DNA of 64,000 nucleotides, from NCBI RefSeq assembly GCF_011046485.1, contig NZ_CP049256.1, positions 2,604,001 through 2,668,000 on the forward strand, read 5' to 3'. Numbering within the stretch: the stretch's first letter is position 1; each line of letters begins with the position of its first letter. Of the stretch, positions 45,298 through 54,815 are shown piece after piece. The notes under the pieces were generated by a model. It was not told the DNA's origin. It made no database searches and saw only the letters and a program-made list of their open reading frames with translations. The position numbers and the translations under genes were made by a program. The DNA comes from Microbacterium sp. 4R-513 (lineage in GTDB: Bacteria; Actinomycetota; Actinomycetes; Actinomycetales; Microbacteriaceae).

Positions 45298-46428
45298 TCA
45301 CTGAGGTCGCGCGTGGCGCGTCTGCGGACCCGACGGCAGCGCGACCAGCGGCATCTGGTCGTTCAGCCGCGTCGCGACGGCATCCAGATCGTCGTCGAAG
45401 AGGTCGGCGTAGGTGTCCAGCGTCATCGCTGCGGACGCGTGCCCGAGCATCCGCTGCACGGCCTTCACGTTCGCGCCCGAGCTGATCGCGAGCGACGCGG
45501 CCGTGTGTCGAAGGTCGTGAGGAGTGAGTCGAGGGATCGATGGATCGAACTCCTGGGCGCGCCGCACGGCGTTCGCGAACCATCCCTTGCTGCCCGAGTT
45601 GCGCATGTGATTGACCCCGTCGCCGAACAACAGACCCTCCGGACCCTTGCCGGCGCACGCCTGGTCGATCATCGGCGCGAGACGCTCGGGGTACGGGACC
45701 GAGCGCTTCTCGTGCGTCTTCGGCGTGCCGACGTGGATCTCGTACGCGATCATCACCGCGTTCTCTTCGATGACGAAGCGCCGGCGGAGCCGGTTCACGC
45801 TGCGCACCCGCAGCCCGGTCGCCTCGCCCCACCGGAGCCCGGTGTACGCCAACGTGAGGACAAGCGTCGGATACGCCGAGCACGCCGCCAGCGTCGCGAC
45901 CTGGTCATGCGAGAGGTAGACGCGACGCTTGCCTGGGCCGCGCCGAGGAAGACTGCGCACGTTACGGGCCGGATTGCTGGCAAGGCGACGGTCGTCGATG
46001 GCAACGTCGAGGATGCCAGCGAGGACTCCTAGCGCTCGAAGAACGACCGTGCGCGACTTTTGCATCGCAAGGTCCGACACCCAGTCCTGGACTTCCGCGC
46101 GCCGGATCGACGAGATCTCTCTGTCGGCCCACACCGGCTCGACATGGTTCTTCCACGCCCGCTCGAGCGTCATGTAGTAGGACGGCTTCGACATCGGCGG
46201 CTGCTTGGACCGCAGCCAGCTGTCCGCGAACATCCGAACCGGAACCCGTGACGAGGATGGGTCGATGTACTCGCCCTTCGACTTCGACACCGTGACCATC
46301 GAGAGGTACAGCTTCGCCTCGCGCATCGTCGTGAAGCCACGCTTCTCCGCCTCAGTGCGATCCGGCTTGCGATAGCGGACGCGGTAGCGTCGACCCTTCG
46401 CCGATTCGTACGGCGTGATGCTGCCCAT
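45298..46428 (-). CDS. Tyrosine integrase of the tRNA-Arg island
   Basis: 376 residues from ATG 46428, with GGAGG 5 nt upstream; the frame is open further but without family resemblance. N-terminal arm-binding domain (RRYRVRYRKPDRTEAEKRGF), core-binding domain, and catalytic domain with Arg in YTGLRWGEATGLRV, HxxR in LTPHDLRHTAASLA, His in MLGHASAAMT and the nucleophile Tyr in LDTYADLF. It inserts and excises the element at the tRNA-Arg 3' end. It points toward the tRNA, the usual layout in actinobacterial islands. A palindrome upstream (46470-46484) may be its operator. Confidence 0.9.
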   Translation of the reverse strand: MGSITPYESAKGRRYRVRYRKPDRTEAEKRGFTTMREAKLYLSMVTVSKSKGEYIDPSSSRVPVRMFADSWLRSKQPPMSKPSYYMTLERAWKNHVEPVWADREISSIRRAEVQDWVSDLAMQKSRTVVLRALGVLAGILDVAIDDRRLASNPARNVRSLPRRGPGKRRVYLSHDQVATLAACSAYPTLVLTLAYTGLRWGEATGLRVRSVNRLRRRFVIEENAVMIAYEIHVGTPKTHEKRSVPYPERLAPMIDQACAGKGPEGLLFGDGVNHMRNSGSKGWFANAVRRAQEFDPSIPRLTPHDLRHTAASLAISSGANVKAVQRMLGHASAAMTLDTYADLFDDDLDAVATRLNDQMPLVALPSGPQTRHARPQ

Positions 46429-46798
46429 CTCGACCTCCGCTCGTGCCGGCTCGACGGTCAGTATCGGGCCAGTGTCGGACACTGTCCGGCGGTCGTCAAC
46501 GCGGTCGATCACCGATGTGGATAGATGTCGGAAGACGTCCTCAACTGGCGTTGGGTTGGAGGAGCGCCTCCCTCCGACGCCGAGAGTGTAGCGATCGGTC
46601 GCGTCTCCGTTCTCGCCGCTCACTCCTTGCAGACTCCGCGCTGGCGCGCGTCCCTTAGCAGCCGTTCGCCGACGAGCACTGCGCCGCGCCCGAGCGCTGA
46701 ACTGGCGGATGTCGGAGGACAGCTGAACTTGATCATTCCGGCAGCCGCAGTAGTAGTGGCGCCCATGGATCTCAGTAAGGGACCGATACGCTCGCGCA
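46429..46798. promoter_or_regulatory. Divergent region between integrase and SRA-like gene, with palindrome
   Basis: No gene is seen in these 370 bases. A perfect palindrome CAGTGTC-G-GACACTG lies at 46470-46484, about 40 nt before the integrase start. Toward the right, TACGCT (46787-46792) lies 6 nt before the ATG at 46799, fitting a leaderless promoter; TTGATC near 46730 with TAGTAG 16 nt later is another possible promoter. Confidence 0.45.
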
Positions 46799-47887
46799 AT
46801 GGAACCTGTAACCCCGGCGACGCTCGCGCTGGACTTCGGGGTATCACAGAAGCGTGTCCGCGACGTCCTCCGGTCACTGTACGGCACACTCCCCGACGAT
46901 GCCACGAGGTGGGTGCTTGACGATCTCCAGGCGCTCGAAGTTCGCTCCCGACTCCCGACAGTGTCCGACGAGTCGGAATGGGCGCTCGAGATTGGAGATC
47001 GGGTCCGTCGTCGCGCGATCCATCGCCGGTACGGTGGTCGCCACCAAGGCGGAATAACCACATCGACGAAGACGCGCGACATCTTCATCTTTACTGACCC
47101 CGCCCGCGGCGCACGATACGGGTACGACCTGCTCGAGGGGCTGCGGCCGGACGGTTCGTTCGCCTACACAGGCCAGGGCCCCTCGGGAAATCAGGAGTTC
47201 ATTGACGGAAACAAGGCGCTCTTAGAGTCAGCCGACGAAGGGCGCATAATCCGCCTCTTCAACGCGAAGTCCCCCTACGCTACATACGTGGGCGCCTTCA
47301 CGACGGGTGATCCAGTGTGCGAGCTCCACATGATTCCCGGTGAGGACAAGGTTCTCCGGCGGGCAATTGTTTTCAACCTCGTGCCTCTCGACGCGAACCC
47401 GATCCTTCTGGCACCGAACCGCAGCAAACTGCGGATGCTCAAACCTCAGATCGGCCCGTGGAATCCGCCGGACGCGTCGGACATGAAGCTCGTCGTCGAT
47501 GGCACGCAACTCCCGCCGGGTGACAGAGTAGTGTCGCGGGTCGAATTTCAGCTGCAGGCTGATTTTGGTCGATGGCTGGAAGGCCGCGGCACCCCTGCGA
47601 GCCGCCTGCGGCTGCCCGTCGGCGGGACCATTATCGAGCCAGATATGTATGTCGAGGCCGAAGGTTGGGTGGTCGAGGCGAAGAAGTCAACCGGACGCGA
47701 GTACGTTCGTATGGCAATCGGCCAAGTACTCGACTACGCGCACAACGCCCGAGAACTCGCTACGGAGGTCTCTCCGATGATCCTTCTGCCCGGGCGGTCG
47801 GAGCCAGACTTGCAGGAGCTCTCTGCAGACCTTGGGATAACAGTCGCCGCGCGCGACGGCGACTCGTTTGAGCTGCTCCACCCCTAG
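46799..47887 (+). CDS. Probable modification-dependent nuclease: HTH, SRA-like and PD-(D/E)xK domains
   Basis: 362 residues from ATG 46799. The N terminus (VTPATLALDFGVSQKRVRDV) looks like an Lsr2/HTH-type DNA-binding head. The middle, YDLLEGLRPDGSFAYTGQGP with GNQEFIDGNKALL, resembles SRA/YDG-type modified-base readers such as those of McrA-like enzymes. The C-terminal third has a PD-(D/E)xK-type signature, PDMYVEAEGWVVEAKKS (from about residue 281), followed by AIGQVLDYAH. By this order it should recognise modified DNA, for example of phages, and cut it. No partner gene is needed in such enzymes. It is the first cargo gene after the integrase. The domain calls are from pattern recognition only. 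Confidence 0.62.
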   Translation: MEPVTPATLALDFGVSQKRVRDVLRSLYGTLPDDATRWVLDDLQALEVRSRLPTVSDESEWALEIGDRVRRRAIHRRYGGRHQGGITTSTKTRDIFIFTDPARGARYGYDLLEGLRPDGSFAYTGQGPSGNQEFIDGNKALLESADEGRIIRLFNAKSPYATYVGAFTTGDPVCELHMIPGEDKVLRRAIVFNLVPLDANPILLAPNRSKLRMLKPQIGPWNPPDASDMKLVVDGTQLPPGDRVVSRVEFQLQADFGRWLEGRGTPASRLRLPVGGTIIEPDMYVEAEGWVVEAKKSTGREYVRMAIGQVLDYAHNARELATEVSPMILLPGRSEPDLQELSADLGITVAARDGDSFELLHP

Positions 47888-48285
47888 CCGGGGGTGCCCT
47901 GCGCAACGATCATTCGCACTGAGGGAATGTCAGCCGGCGCCCAATCAAGCGATTCGAGATCTCGCGCCGGCAGCCAGCGCACGTCGGCATGCTCGGTCAG
48001 CTTGGGAGCGCCAGACTTCAATGTGCACCAGAACGTAGTCAGTGTGACGTCACCGAAGTCATAGGCGTGCGTGGTCGTCGTCAACTCCGCGCCCACGTCG
48101 ACCGTGCAACCGAGCTCTTCCGCGATTTCGCGCTCAAGCGCCTGCCGAGCCGTCTCGCCGGGTTCGATCTTGCCGCCCGGAAACTCCCATCTGCCGGGCA
48201 GGCTTCCGAGCGGGCCTCGTTGCGCGCACAGCACCGCGCCATCGCGGACCATCACGGCGCCGACCACCTTGATCTGCTTGCCCAC
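47884..48285 (-). CDS. MutT-like NUDIX pyrophosphohydrolase
   Basis: 133 residues from GTG 48285, which gives the normal MutT length; the frame extends to 48369. The full Nudix box GGKIEPGETARQALEREIAE-ELG is present, with KQIKVVGAVMVRDGAVLCAQ at the start. It resembles (deoxy)nucleoside-triphosphate diphosphatases that remove oxidised nucleotides, and may also act on other nucleotides. It converges with the nuclease gene, overlapping its stop codon by 4 bp. Within a defence island it could protect the host or alter a nucleotide signal, but a housekeeping-like role is equally possible. Confidence 0.83.
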   Translation of the reverse strand: MGKQIKVVGAVMVRDGAVLCAQRGPLGSLPGRWEFPGGKIEPGETARQALEREIAEELGCTVDVGAELTTTTHAYDFGDVTLTTFWCTLKSGAPKLTEHADVRWLPARDLESLDWAPADIPSVRMIVAQGTPG

Positions 48286-48526
48286 GGGCTGCCCTTCGAC
48301 TGCACATCCCGCACGCCCGTGCAGCGGGCGGAATCTGCGCCAGTCTAGATCCGCCAATCGCGATAACACCGCGGGTGAGCACCGCGCGCCGAGGTTGAGT
48401 GCGTCTGCTCGTGCCGGCGGTGCGCAGGGGAGTCGCTGCTGGAGAGCCGCGTGCGATGGGCCAGGATGGGAGAGTTCGCGGCGTCGCTGCCGCTTGTTCG
48501 TTGCCCTATAGCAGGAGTGCCCACCT

Positions 48527-50476
48527 GTGGTGAATCACGTCGCCTTCATCTGGAACATCGCCGAGTCCCTTCGCGGCCCGTTCAAACCCTCGGAGTACGG
48601 GTCGGTCGTCCTGCCATTCACGGTGCTCCGCCGCCTCGACGCCGTCCTCGCCGACACGAAGCCCGCCGTGCTGGAGGCGGCCAAGGGAATCGCGTCACTT
48701 CCCGAGATGCTGCAGACGATCAAGCTGACCGAGGCGTCGAGGCACCAGTTCTACAACACCTCCCCGTTCGACTTCTCCAAGCTCGTCGCCGACCCCGCCG
48801 ACCTCCGCGCGAACCTCTCCTCGTACCTGGCGGGGTTCTCCCCGAACGTGCGGGACATCTTCGAGCGGTTCGAGTTCGACAAGACGATGAACAAGCTGGC
48901 GGAGAAGAACAAGCTGTTCGCGGTGACGGAAAAGTTCGCGCAGGCCGACTTCCACCCTCGCACGGTCAGCAACATCCAGATGGGCCTGGTCTTCGAGGAG
49001 CTCATCCGGTTCGCGAACGAGAAGTCGAACGAGACCGCAGGTGACCACTACACGCCGCGCGAGGTCATCAAGCTCATGGTCGAGCTGCTGTTCGCGCTCG
49101 ACGACGACGCGCTGTCCAAGTCGGGTGTGGTTCGGTCCATCTACGATCCCACCGCGGGCACGGGCGGCATGCTCTCGGTCGCAGACGAGTACCTCCACAC
49201 CCTGAACCCGAGCATCCAGCTCAGCCTGTACGGGCAGGACTACAACGACGCTTCCTACGCGATCTGTAAGGCCGACATGGTCATCAAGGGCCAGGACGTC
49301 GACAACATCGCCCTCGGCGACACCCTCACTGAAGATGCCTTCGACGACAGGAAGTTCGATTACGGCCTGTCCAATCCGCCCTTCGGAGTCGACTGGAAGG
49401 ACCAGCGCACCTACGTCGACGACGAACACACCAAGCTCGGCTTCAACGGCCGCTTCGGCCCCGGCACCCCAGCCGTCAGCGACGGCGCGATGCTGTTCCT
49501 TCTGCACCTGGTGTCGAAAATGCGTAGACCCGAAGACGGCGGCTCCCGCATGGCGATTGTCCTCAACGGGTCTCCGCTGTTCTCCGGCGGCGCCGGCGGT
49601 GGTGAGTCGAACATCCGCAAGTGGCTGCTCGAGCGCGACCTCGTCGAGGCGATCATCGGACTGCCGAGGGACATGTTCTACAACACCGGCATCTCCACCT
49701 ACATCTGGGTTCTCACCAACCGCAAAGACGCGAACCGCAGGGGCCGGGTGCAGCTCATCGACGGCCGTGAGATGTTCACCAAGCTCCGCAAGGGCCTCGG
49801 GTCCAAGCGCAACGAATTCTCCCCGAAGAACATCGAGACCATCGTCGGCCTCTACGCCGGATTCGAGGACGGCGAGCACTCGAAGATCTTCCGCAACGAG
49901 GACTTCCTCTACCGCACCATCACCGTCGAGCGCCCCCTCAAACTCAACTGGCGCGCCACCCCCGAACGCATCGACACCGTCTTCGAGGCGAAGGCGATCC
50001 AGAAGCTGAATGAGACGGATGCCGCGGCCCTGCGCGTCGCCCTCGGCCGCCTCGGCACCGACATGGTGTGGACCAACCGTGCCGAGTTCCAGAAGGTGCT
50101 GAAGGATGCCGCGAAGGCCGAAGGCCTCACCCTCCCCGCACCGCTGCTCAAGACCGTGACGATGGAGCTCGGTGAACAGGACGACACGGCCGACACCTGC
50201 ATCGACGCGAAAGGCAACCCGGAACCGGACGCCTCGCTTCGCGACACGGAGAACGTGCCGTGGGATGAGGATGTCGACGCCTACGTCGCCAGGGAGGTGC
50301 TTCCGTACTCACCCGATGCATGGGTCGACCGCTCGAAGACTAAAGAAGGGGCGGAGATCCCCTTCACCCGCCACTTCTACCAGTACGTCCCTCCGCGCCC
50401 GCTCGAAGAGATCGACCGCGACCTCGACGTCGTCATGGAGCAACTCCGCGCAATGCTCGTCGAGGTCGAACGGTGA
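48527..50476 (+). CDS. hsdM: Type I restriction-modification methyltransferase subunit
   Basis: 649 residues from GTG 48527 (AGGAG 9 nt upstream; GTG 48530 is an alternative). N-terminal helical HsdM domain (FIWNIAESLRGPFKPSEYGS), then an N6-adenine methyltransferase with SAM motif DPTAGTGGML and catalytic motif SNPPFGVDW. A C-terminal extension of about 200 residues binds HsdS. It methylates adenine in the target given by HsdS and protects the host from HsdR. First gene of the operon; its stop overlaps hsdS by 4 bp. Confidence 0.93.
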   Translation: MVNHVAFIWNIAESLRGPFKPSEYGSVVLPFTVLRRLDAVLADTKPAVLEAAKGIASLPEMLQTIKLTEASRHQFYNTSPFDFSKLVADPADLRANLSSYLAGFSPNVRDIFERFEFDKTMNKLAEKNKLFAVTEKFAQADFHPRTVSNIQMGLVFEELIRFANEKSNETAGDHYTPREVIKLMVELLFALDDDALSKSGVVRSIYDPTAGTGGMLSVADEYLHTLNPSIQLSLYGQDYNDASYAICKADMVIKGQDVDNIALGDTLTEDAFDDRKFDYGLSNPPFGVDWKDQRTYVDDEHTKLGFNGRFGPGTPAVSDGAMLFLLHLVSKMRRPEDGGSRMAIVLNGSPLFSGGAGGGESNIRKWLLERDLVEAIIGLPRDMFYNTGISTYIWVLTNRKDANRRGRVQLIDGREMFTKLRKGLGSKRNEFSPKNIETIVGLYAGFEDGEHSKIFRNEDFLYRTITVERPLKLNWRATPERIDTVFEAKAIQKLNETDAAALRVALGRLGTDMVWTNRAEFQKVLKDAAKAEGLTLPAPLLKTVTMELGEQDDTADTCIDAKGNPEPDASLRDTENVPWDEDVDAYVAREVLPYSPDAWVDRSKTKEGAEIPFTRHFYQYVPPRPLEEIDRDLDVVMEQLRAMLVEVER

Positions 50477-51705
50477 ATCGCAGAGCCCACGACTCAGGCG
50501 TGCCCTGGATCGGCGGCATTCCGGAAGGGTGGGCCGTCGAGCCGTTTAGGAGGCTATTTCGCGAGTCGAAGGAGGTCAATGGACCAACTCCGGTCGGACC
50601 GATGCTTTCGATCTCGGGGTACCGCGGAGTCGAAGAGAAGGTCTACGAGTCCGAGTCGCTGATCCGCGACAATGACCAGCTTGAGACCTACCGGGTTGTT
50701 CGTCCGGGCCAACTCGCCGTGAACACGATGTGGCTGAACTACGCCGGGCTCGGCGTATCAGAGCTCCTTGGCCACGTCAGCCCCGCTTATCGGGCCTACT
50801 GGATCTCCGAGCGCCTCGATAGCAAGTACGCGCACCACCTGATGCGCTCCGCCATCTACGTGCAGGGATACACCGCGCTTCTGACCGGAATCCGCCCCAA
50901 CTCGCTGCAGATGAGCAGAGCAGACCTGATGGCATTTCCTGTGCTTGTTCCGCCCCTCGAGGAGCAGCGGGCGATTGCGGACTATCTGGATCGGGAGACG
51001 GCGCAGATCGACGCGTTCATCGCTAAGAACGAGGAACTCATCACCCTCCTCACCGAACGTCGCTCGGCGCTCCTCACCCGCGAATTGTTCCAGGCGAGCA
51101 CTGAACGAGTCCGCTTGAAGCACCTCGGGCGCATTCGGTATGGGATCGGAGAGCCTCCGCCCTACGTCGACGAAGGCGTACCCCTCATCCGGGCCACCAA
51201 TGTGAACGCAGGCAAGGTCGATGCCAGGGGCCTAGTCTTCGTTGACCCGGCCGACATTCCATCCTCCCGAATCGTATGGCTTCGCGAGGGTGACATCGTG
51301 GTTGTGCGAAGTGGAGCACTTACCGGTGACTCGACCATCATCAGTGCGGAGTACGCCGGGTCGATTGCCGGCTTCGACATGGTCTTCCGCCCGCACGATC
51401 CGCGCCTTGCTCAAGTAGTCGGATACTCGCTTCTTGCGAGAGAGGTCAAGGAGGCGCAGATCGATGGCCTGAGCGCGCGTGCGGCGCAACCGCACTTGAA
51501 TGCGCAGGAACTGGGCGATGTTGAGGTGCCACTCTTCACACCCTCGCGCGCAGAGTGCATCGCAGCCCGAATCAGCAGAGCGTGGACGGACACCGAAGCC
51601 GCGATCCTTGCCGCCCGACACGCGGTTGTTCTCGCTCGCGAGCGTCGCGCCGCGCTCATCTCGGCTGCGGTGACGGGGAAGATCGATGTGGGGGTGGTGG
51701 CGTGA
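50473..51705 (+). CDS. hsdS: Type I restriction-modification specificity subunit
   Basis: 410 residues. Two target-recognition domains (about 10-160 and 215-360), each followed by a conserved helix: VLVPPLEEQRAIADYLDRET-AQIDAFIAKNEELITLLTER and VPLFTPSRAECIAARISRAW. It determines the bipartite DNA target for methylation and cleavage. The target cannot be predicted from sequence alone. It overlaps hsdM and hsdR by 4 bp each, typical of tight coupling. Confidence 0.92.
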   Translation: MNRRAHDSGVPWIGGIPEGWAVEPFRRLFRESKEVNGPTPVGPMLSISGYRGVEEKVYESESLIRDNDQLETYRVVRPGQLAVNTMWLNYAGLGVSELLGHVSPAYRAYWISERLDSKYAHHLMRSAIYVQGYTALLTGIRPNSLQMSRADLMAFPVLVPPLEEQRAIADYLDRETAQIDAFIAKNEELITLLTERRSALLTRELFQASTERVRLKHLGRIRYGIGEPPPYVDEGVPLIRATNVNAGKVDARGLVFVDPADIPSSRIVWLREGDIVVVRSGALTGDSTIISAEYAGSIAGFDMVFRPHDPRLAQVVGYSLLAREVKEAQIDGLSARAAQPHLNAQELGDVEVPLFTPSRAECIAARISRAWTDTEAAILAARHAVVLARERRAALISAAVTGKIDVGVVA

Positions 51706-54700
51706 GTGGTGTTGCTGGGGCGCATCTGGAGTCGGTGCTGGAGAACGAGATCGCCGAGCACCTCGCCTCGAACGGGTGGCTGTATTCACTGTCCGATGCT
51801 GGCTACGACCGTGAGCTCGCCCTGTTTCCCGAGGATGTGCTGGGGTGGTTGGCGGAGTCGCAGCCGGCCGAGTTTGCGAAGGTCGTTCGCCCCGGCGATA
51901 CCGAAGTTCAACGCAGGGCCGCGGGTGACGGCATCCTGAACCGTCTGGCGAAGTCGCTGGATCTGGATCCGTTGAAGAACGGTGGGACGATCCGGATTCT
52001 TCACGAGGGTTTTTCGATGGTGCCTCTGCATGGGGGTGCGGTGAAGTTCCGGTTGGCGCAGTTCCGGCCGGCGACCACAAACAACCCTGACACGCTGGAG
52101 GCGTACGGGCGGATGCGGGTGCGGGTGATGCGTCAGGTGCGCTACTCGGTGAAGCATCCGAACAAGGCGTTGGATCTGGTGCTGTTCGTCAACGGCATCC
52201 CGGTCGCGACGGTCGAGTTGAAGACGGACTTCACGCAGTCGATCGGGAACGCGGTGAACCAGTACCGGTTCGACCGGTCACCGGCGGGTGAGCCGTTATT
52301 CGGGTTCGCGAAGCGATCGCTAGTCCATTTCGTGGTTTCGAACTCCGAGGTGCAGATGACTACGAAGCTCGCCGGGCCGAAGACGCGGTTCCTGCCGTTC
52401 AATAAGGGCGCGGACGAGGGCGCGGGGAACCCGGTGAAGCCAGACGGGTCGGCCTCCGCGTACTTCTGGGAGGAGATCCTGCAGCGCGACACCTGGCTGC
52501 AGCTGCTGGGGTCGTTCGTACACCTGCAGGTCGAGGTCGATGTCGACCCCGACACCGGGAAGAAGACCCGGTCGGAGAAGGTGCTGTTCCCGCGGTATCA
52601 CCAGTGGCGGGCCGTGACCCGACTGGTCGACGCAGCACGGGTGGAGGGGCCGGGGAACAGGTACCTGGTGCAGCATTCGGCGGGGTCAGGGAAGACGAAC
52701 TCGATCTCGTGGCTCGCGCACCGCCTCTCGCAGCTGCACGATGATGCGAATGAGCGCGTGTTCGACACGGTCGTGGTGGTCACGGACCGGACGGTGCTGG
52801 ACAAGCAGCTGCAGGACGCGATCTCGCAGTTCGAGAAGCAGGCCGGGGTGGTGCAGTCGATCACGAAGGATGCGGGCGAGTCGAAGTCGAAGCAGCTCGC
52901 CGCCGCGTTGACCGGTGGAAAGAACATCGTGATCGTGACGATCCAGTCGTTCGAGGCGCTGATCACGGCGATCCAGACCCTGCCCGAGTTGCAGGGGCGC
53001 CGGTTCGCGGTGATCGCGGACGAGGCGCACTCGTCGCAGGCCGGGTCGACCGCTGGCGCGTTGACGAAGGTGCTGTCCCCGGACGAGCAGGCCGCGGTGG
53101 CGGAAGGCGCGCCGATCAACTCGGAGGCGTACCTGCAGTGGGCGATGGAGGTCACCGCCTCCGCCCCGAACATCTCCTACTTCGCATTCACCGCGACCCC
53201 GAAAGCCAAGACGCTCGAGCTGTTCGGGCGGGTGCCCGAGGATGCGGGGCCGGATGCGACGCCGGAGCCGTTCGATCTGTATTCGATGCAGCAGGCGATC
53301 GAGGAGGGGTTCATCCTCGACGTGCTGCAGAACTACACCCCGTACAAGGTGGCGTGGAAGCTGCAGCATCCCGATTCCGACTACGACGACGCCGGTGAGG
53401 TCGACGAATCGACCGCGGTAAAAGCGCTGGTCCAGTACGTCAGGCTGCATCCGACGAACATCAGCCAGAAGGCGAAGATCGTCGTCGACCACTTCCGCGC
53501 GTTTGTGCAGCCGCTGCTGGACGGCAAGGCGAAGGCGATGGTTGTCACGGGGTCGCGTGTCGAGGCGGTGCGGTGGAAGAAGTACCTCGACACCTACATC
53601 GCCGACGCTGGCGTGCAGGGGGTGCGGTCGCTGGTCGCGTTCTCGGGCACGGTAGAGGACCCTGACGATGTCGGTGAGGGGTTGACGGAGCGGACCCAGA
53701 ACCCGGGGGTGCCGTCGGATCTCGCGGAGGCGTTCAAGCCAGCCACGTACAACGTGATGATCGTGGCGGAGAAGTTCCAGACCGGGTTCGACCAGCCCCG
53801 CCTAGTCGCGATGTATGTCGACAAGAAGCTCGGTGGCGTGCAGGCCGTGCAGACCCTGTCCAGGCTGAACCGCACCTATCCGGGTAAGGACAAGACGTTC
53901 GTGCTCGACTTCGTCAACGACCCGGTCGAGGTGCTGGACGCGTTCCTGCCGTACTACCGGAAGGCGACGCTCACCGCGACGACCGACCCCAACCTGATCT
54001 ACGACCTCGTCGTGAAGCTCGACGCGGCCGGGATCTACGACATGACAGAGGTCGAGCAGGCGTTTGACGCCGCTCTTGTCGGCGGCGTGAACGCGAACTC
54101 GAAGGTGTCAGCGGCGACCGCTCCGGCGGTGAATCGCTTCGCTACGCGTTGGCTCGCTGCGGTCGTCGGGGATGACAAGTCTGAGCAGGACGAGTTGCGG
54201 CTGTTCAAGGCGGACGTGGGGAACTTCGTGAAGTTCTACGACTTCATCTCCCAGGCCCGCAACCTCGAAGATACCGACCTGCCGCGCCGGCACTACTTCT
54301 TCCGCCGCATCCTCCCGCAGCTGTCCACCGCGACTATCCTCGAGCCGGTCGATATCTCGGACGTGACGTTGGTGGGCTACAAGATCAGTGCCGGCGAGTC
54401 GGTGAAGCTGAACCTCGAGCAGGGGCCGGGGCTAGACCCGATCACTGCGATCGGGTCGGGCGCGATCCACGAGAAGCACCGCTCTGCGCTCGAGGAGATC
54501 ATCCACAAGCTCAACGAGCGCCTCGGCGACAAGTACGGCGTCGGCGTCATCGACCTTCACATGAACCACATCGTCGGGAAGCTTGCGTTGGATGTGGAGC
54601 TCGCGAACCAGGCGGCGGTAAACAGCCCGCAACAGTTCGCGGAGTCCCCGGCGCTGCCGAAGGCCTTCACGAAGGCGCTGCTCGGGGTACGTGACGAGAC

Positions 54701-54815
54701 CCCCGCGTTCATCGACGACCTGTTCAATGACAGCGGCCTGTTTGCGGAGTTGGGGAAGGCGCTGCCGGCGATGTTGTACGAGTACCTCAAGGACCAGGGG
54801 GCTACGCGTGGCTGA
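51702..54815 (+). CDS. hsdR: Type I restriction endonuclease subunit
   Basis: 1037 residues from GTG 51702, overlapping the hsdS stop. N-terminal PD-(D/E)xK nuclease with the E-x-K motif in VATVELKTDFTQSIGNAVNQ; then a superfamily 2 helicase motor with Walker A QHSAGSGKTNS, DEAH motif AVIADEAHSSQAG and SAT-like FAFTATPKAK; then C-terminal helices for binding HsdM/HsdS. It translocates unmethylated DNA and cuts at a distance. All key residues look intact. The stop overlaps the next gene by 8 bp. Confidence 0.93.
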   Translation: MSGVAGAHLESVLENEIAEHLASNGWLYSLSDAGYDRELALFPEDVLGWLAESQPAEFAKVVRPGDTEVQRRAAGDGILNRLAKSLDLDPLKNGGTIRILHEGFSMVPLHGGAVKFRLAQFRPATTNNPDTLEAYGRMRVRVMRQVRYSVKHPNKALDLVLFVNGIPVATVELKTDFTQSIGNAVNQYRFDRSPAGEPLFGFAKRSLVHFVVSNSEVQMTTKLAGPKTRFLPFNKGADEGAGNPVKPDGSASAYFWEEILQRDTWLQLLGSFVHLQVEVDVDPDTGKKTRSEKVLFPRYHQWRAVTRLVDAARVEGPGNRYLVQHSAGSGKTNSISWLAHRLSQLHDDANERVFDTVVVVTDRTVLDKQLQDAISQFEKQAGVVQSITKDAGESKSKQLAAALTGGKNIVIVTIQSFEALITAIQTLPELQGRRFAVIADEAHSSQAGSTAGALTKVLSPDEQAAVAEGAPINSEAYLQWAMEVTASAPNISYFAFTATPKAKTLELFGRVPEDAGPDATPEPFDLYSMQQAIEEGFILDVLQNYTPYKVAWKLQHPDSDYDDAGEVDESTAVKALVQYVRLHPTNISQKAKIVVDHFRAFVQPLLDGKAKAMVVTGSRVEAVRWKKYLDTYIADAGVQGVRSLVAFSGTVEDPDDVGEGLTERTQNPGVPSDLAEAFKPATYNVMIVAEKFQTGFDQPRLVAMYVDKKLGGVQAVQTLSRLNRTYPGKDKTFVLDFVNDPVEVLDAFLPYYRKATLTATTDPNLIYDLVVKLDAAGIYDMTEVEQAFDAALVGGVNANSKVSAATAPAVNRFATRWLAAVVGDDKSEQDELRLFKADVGNFVKFYDFISQARNLEDTDLPRRHYFFRRILPQLSTATILEPVDISDVTLVGYKISAGESVKLNLEQGPGLDPITAIGSGAIHEKHRSALEEIIHKLNERLGDKYGVGVIDLHMNHIVGKLALDVELANQAAVNSPQQFAESPALPKAFTKALLGVRDETPAFIDDLFNDSGLFAELGKALPAMLYEYLKDQGATRG

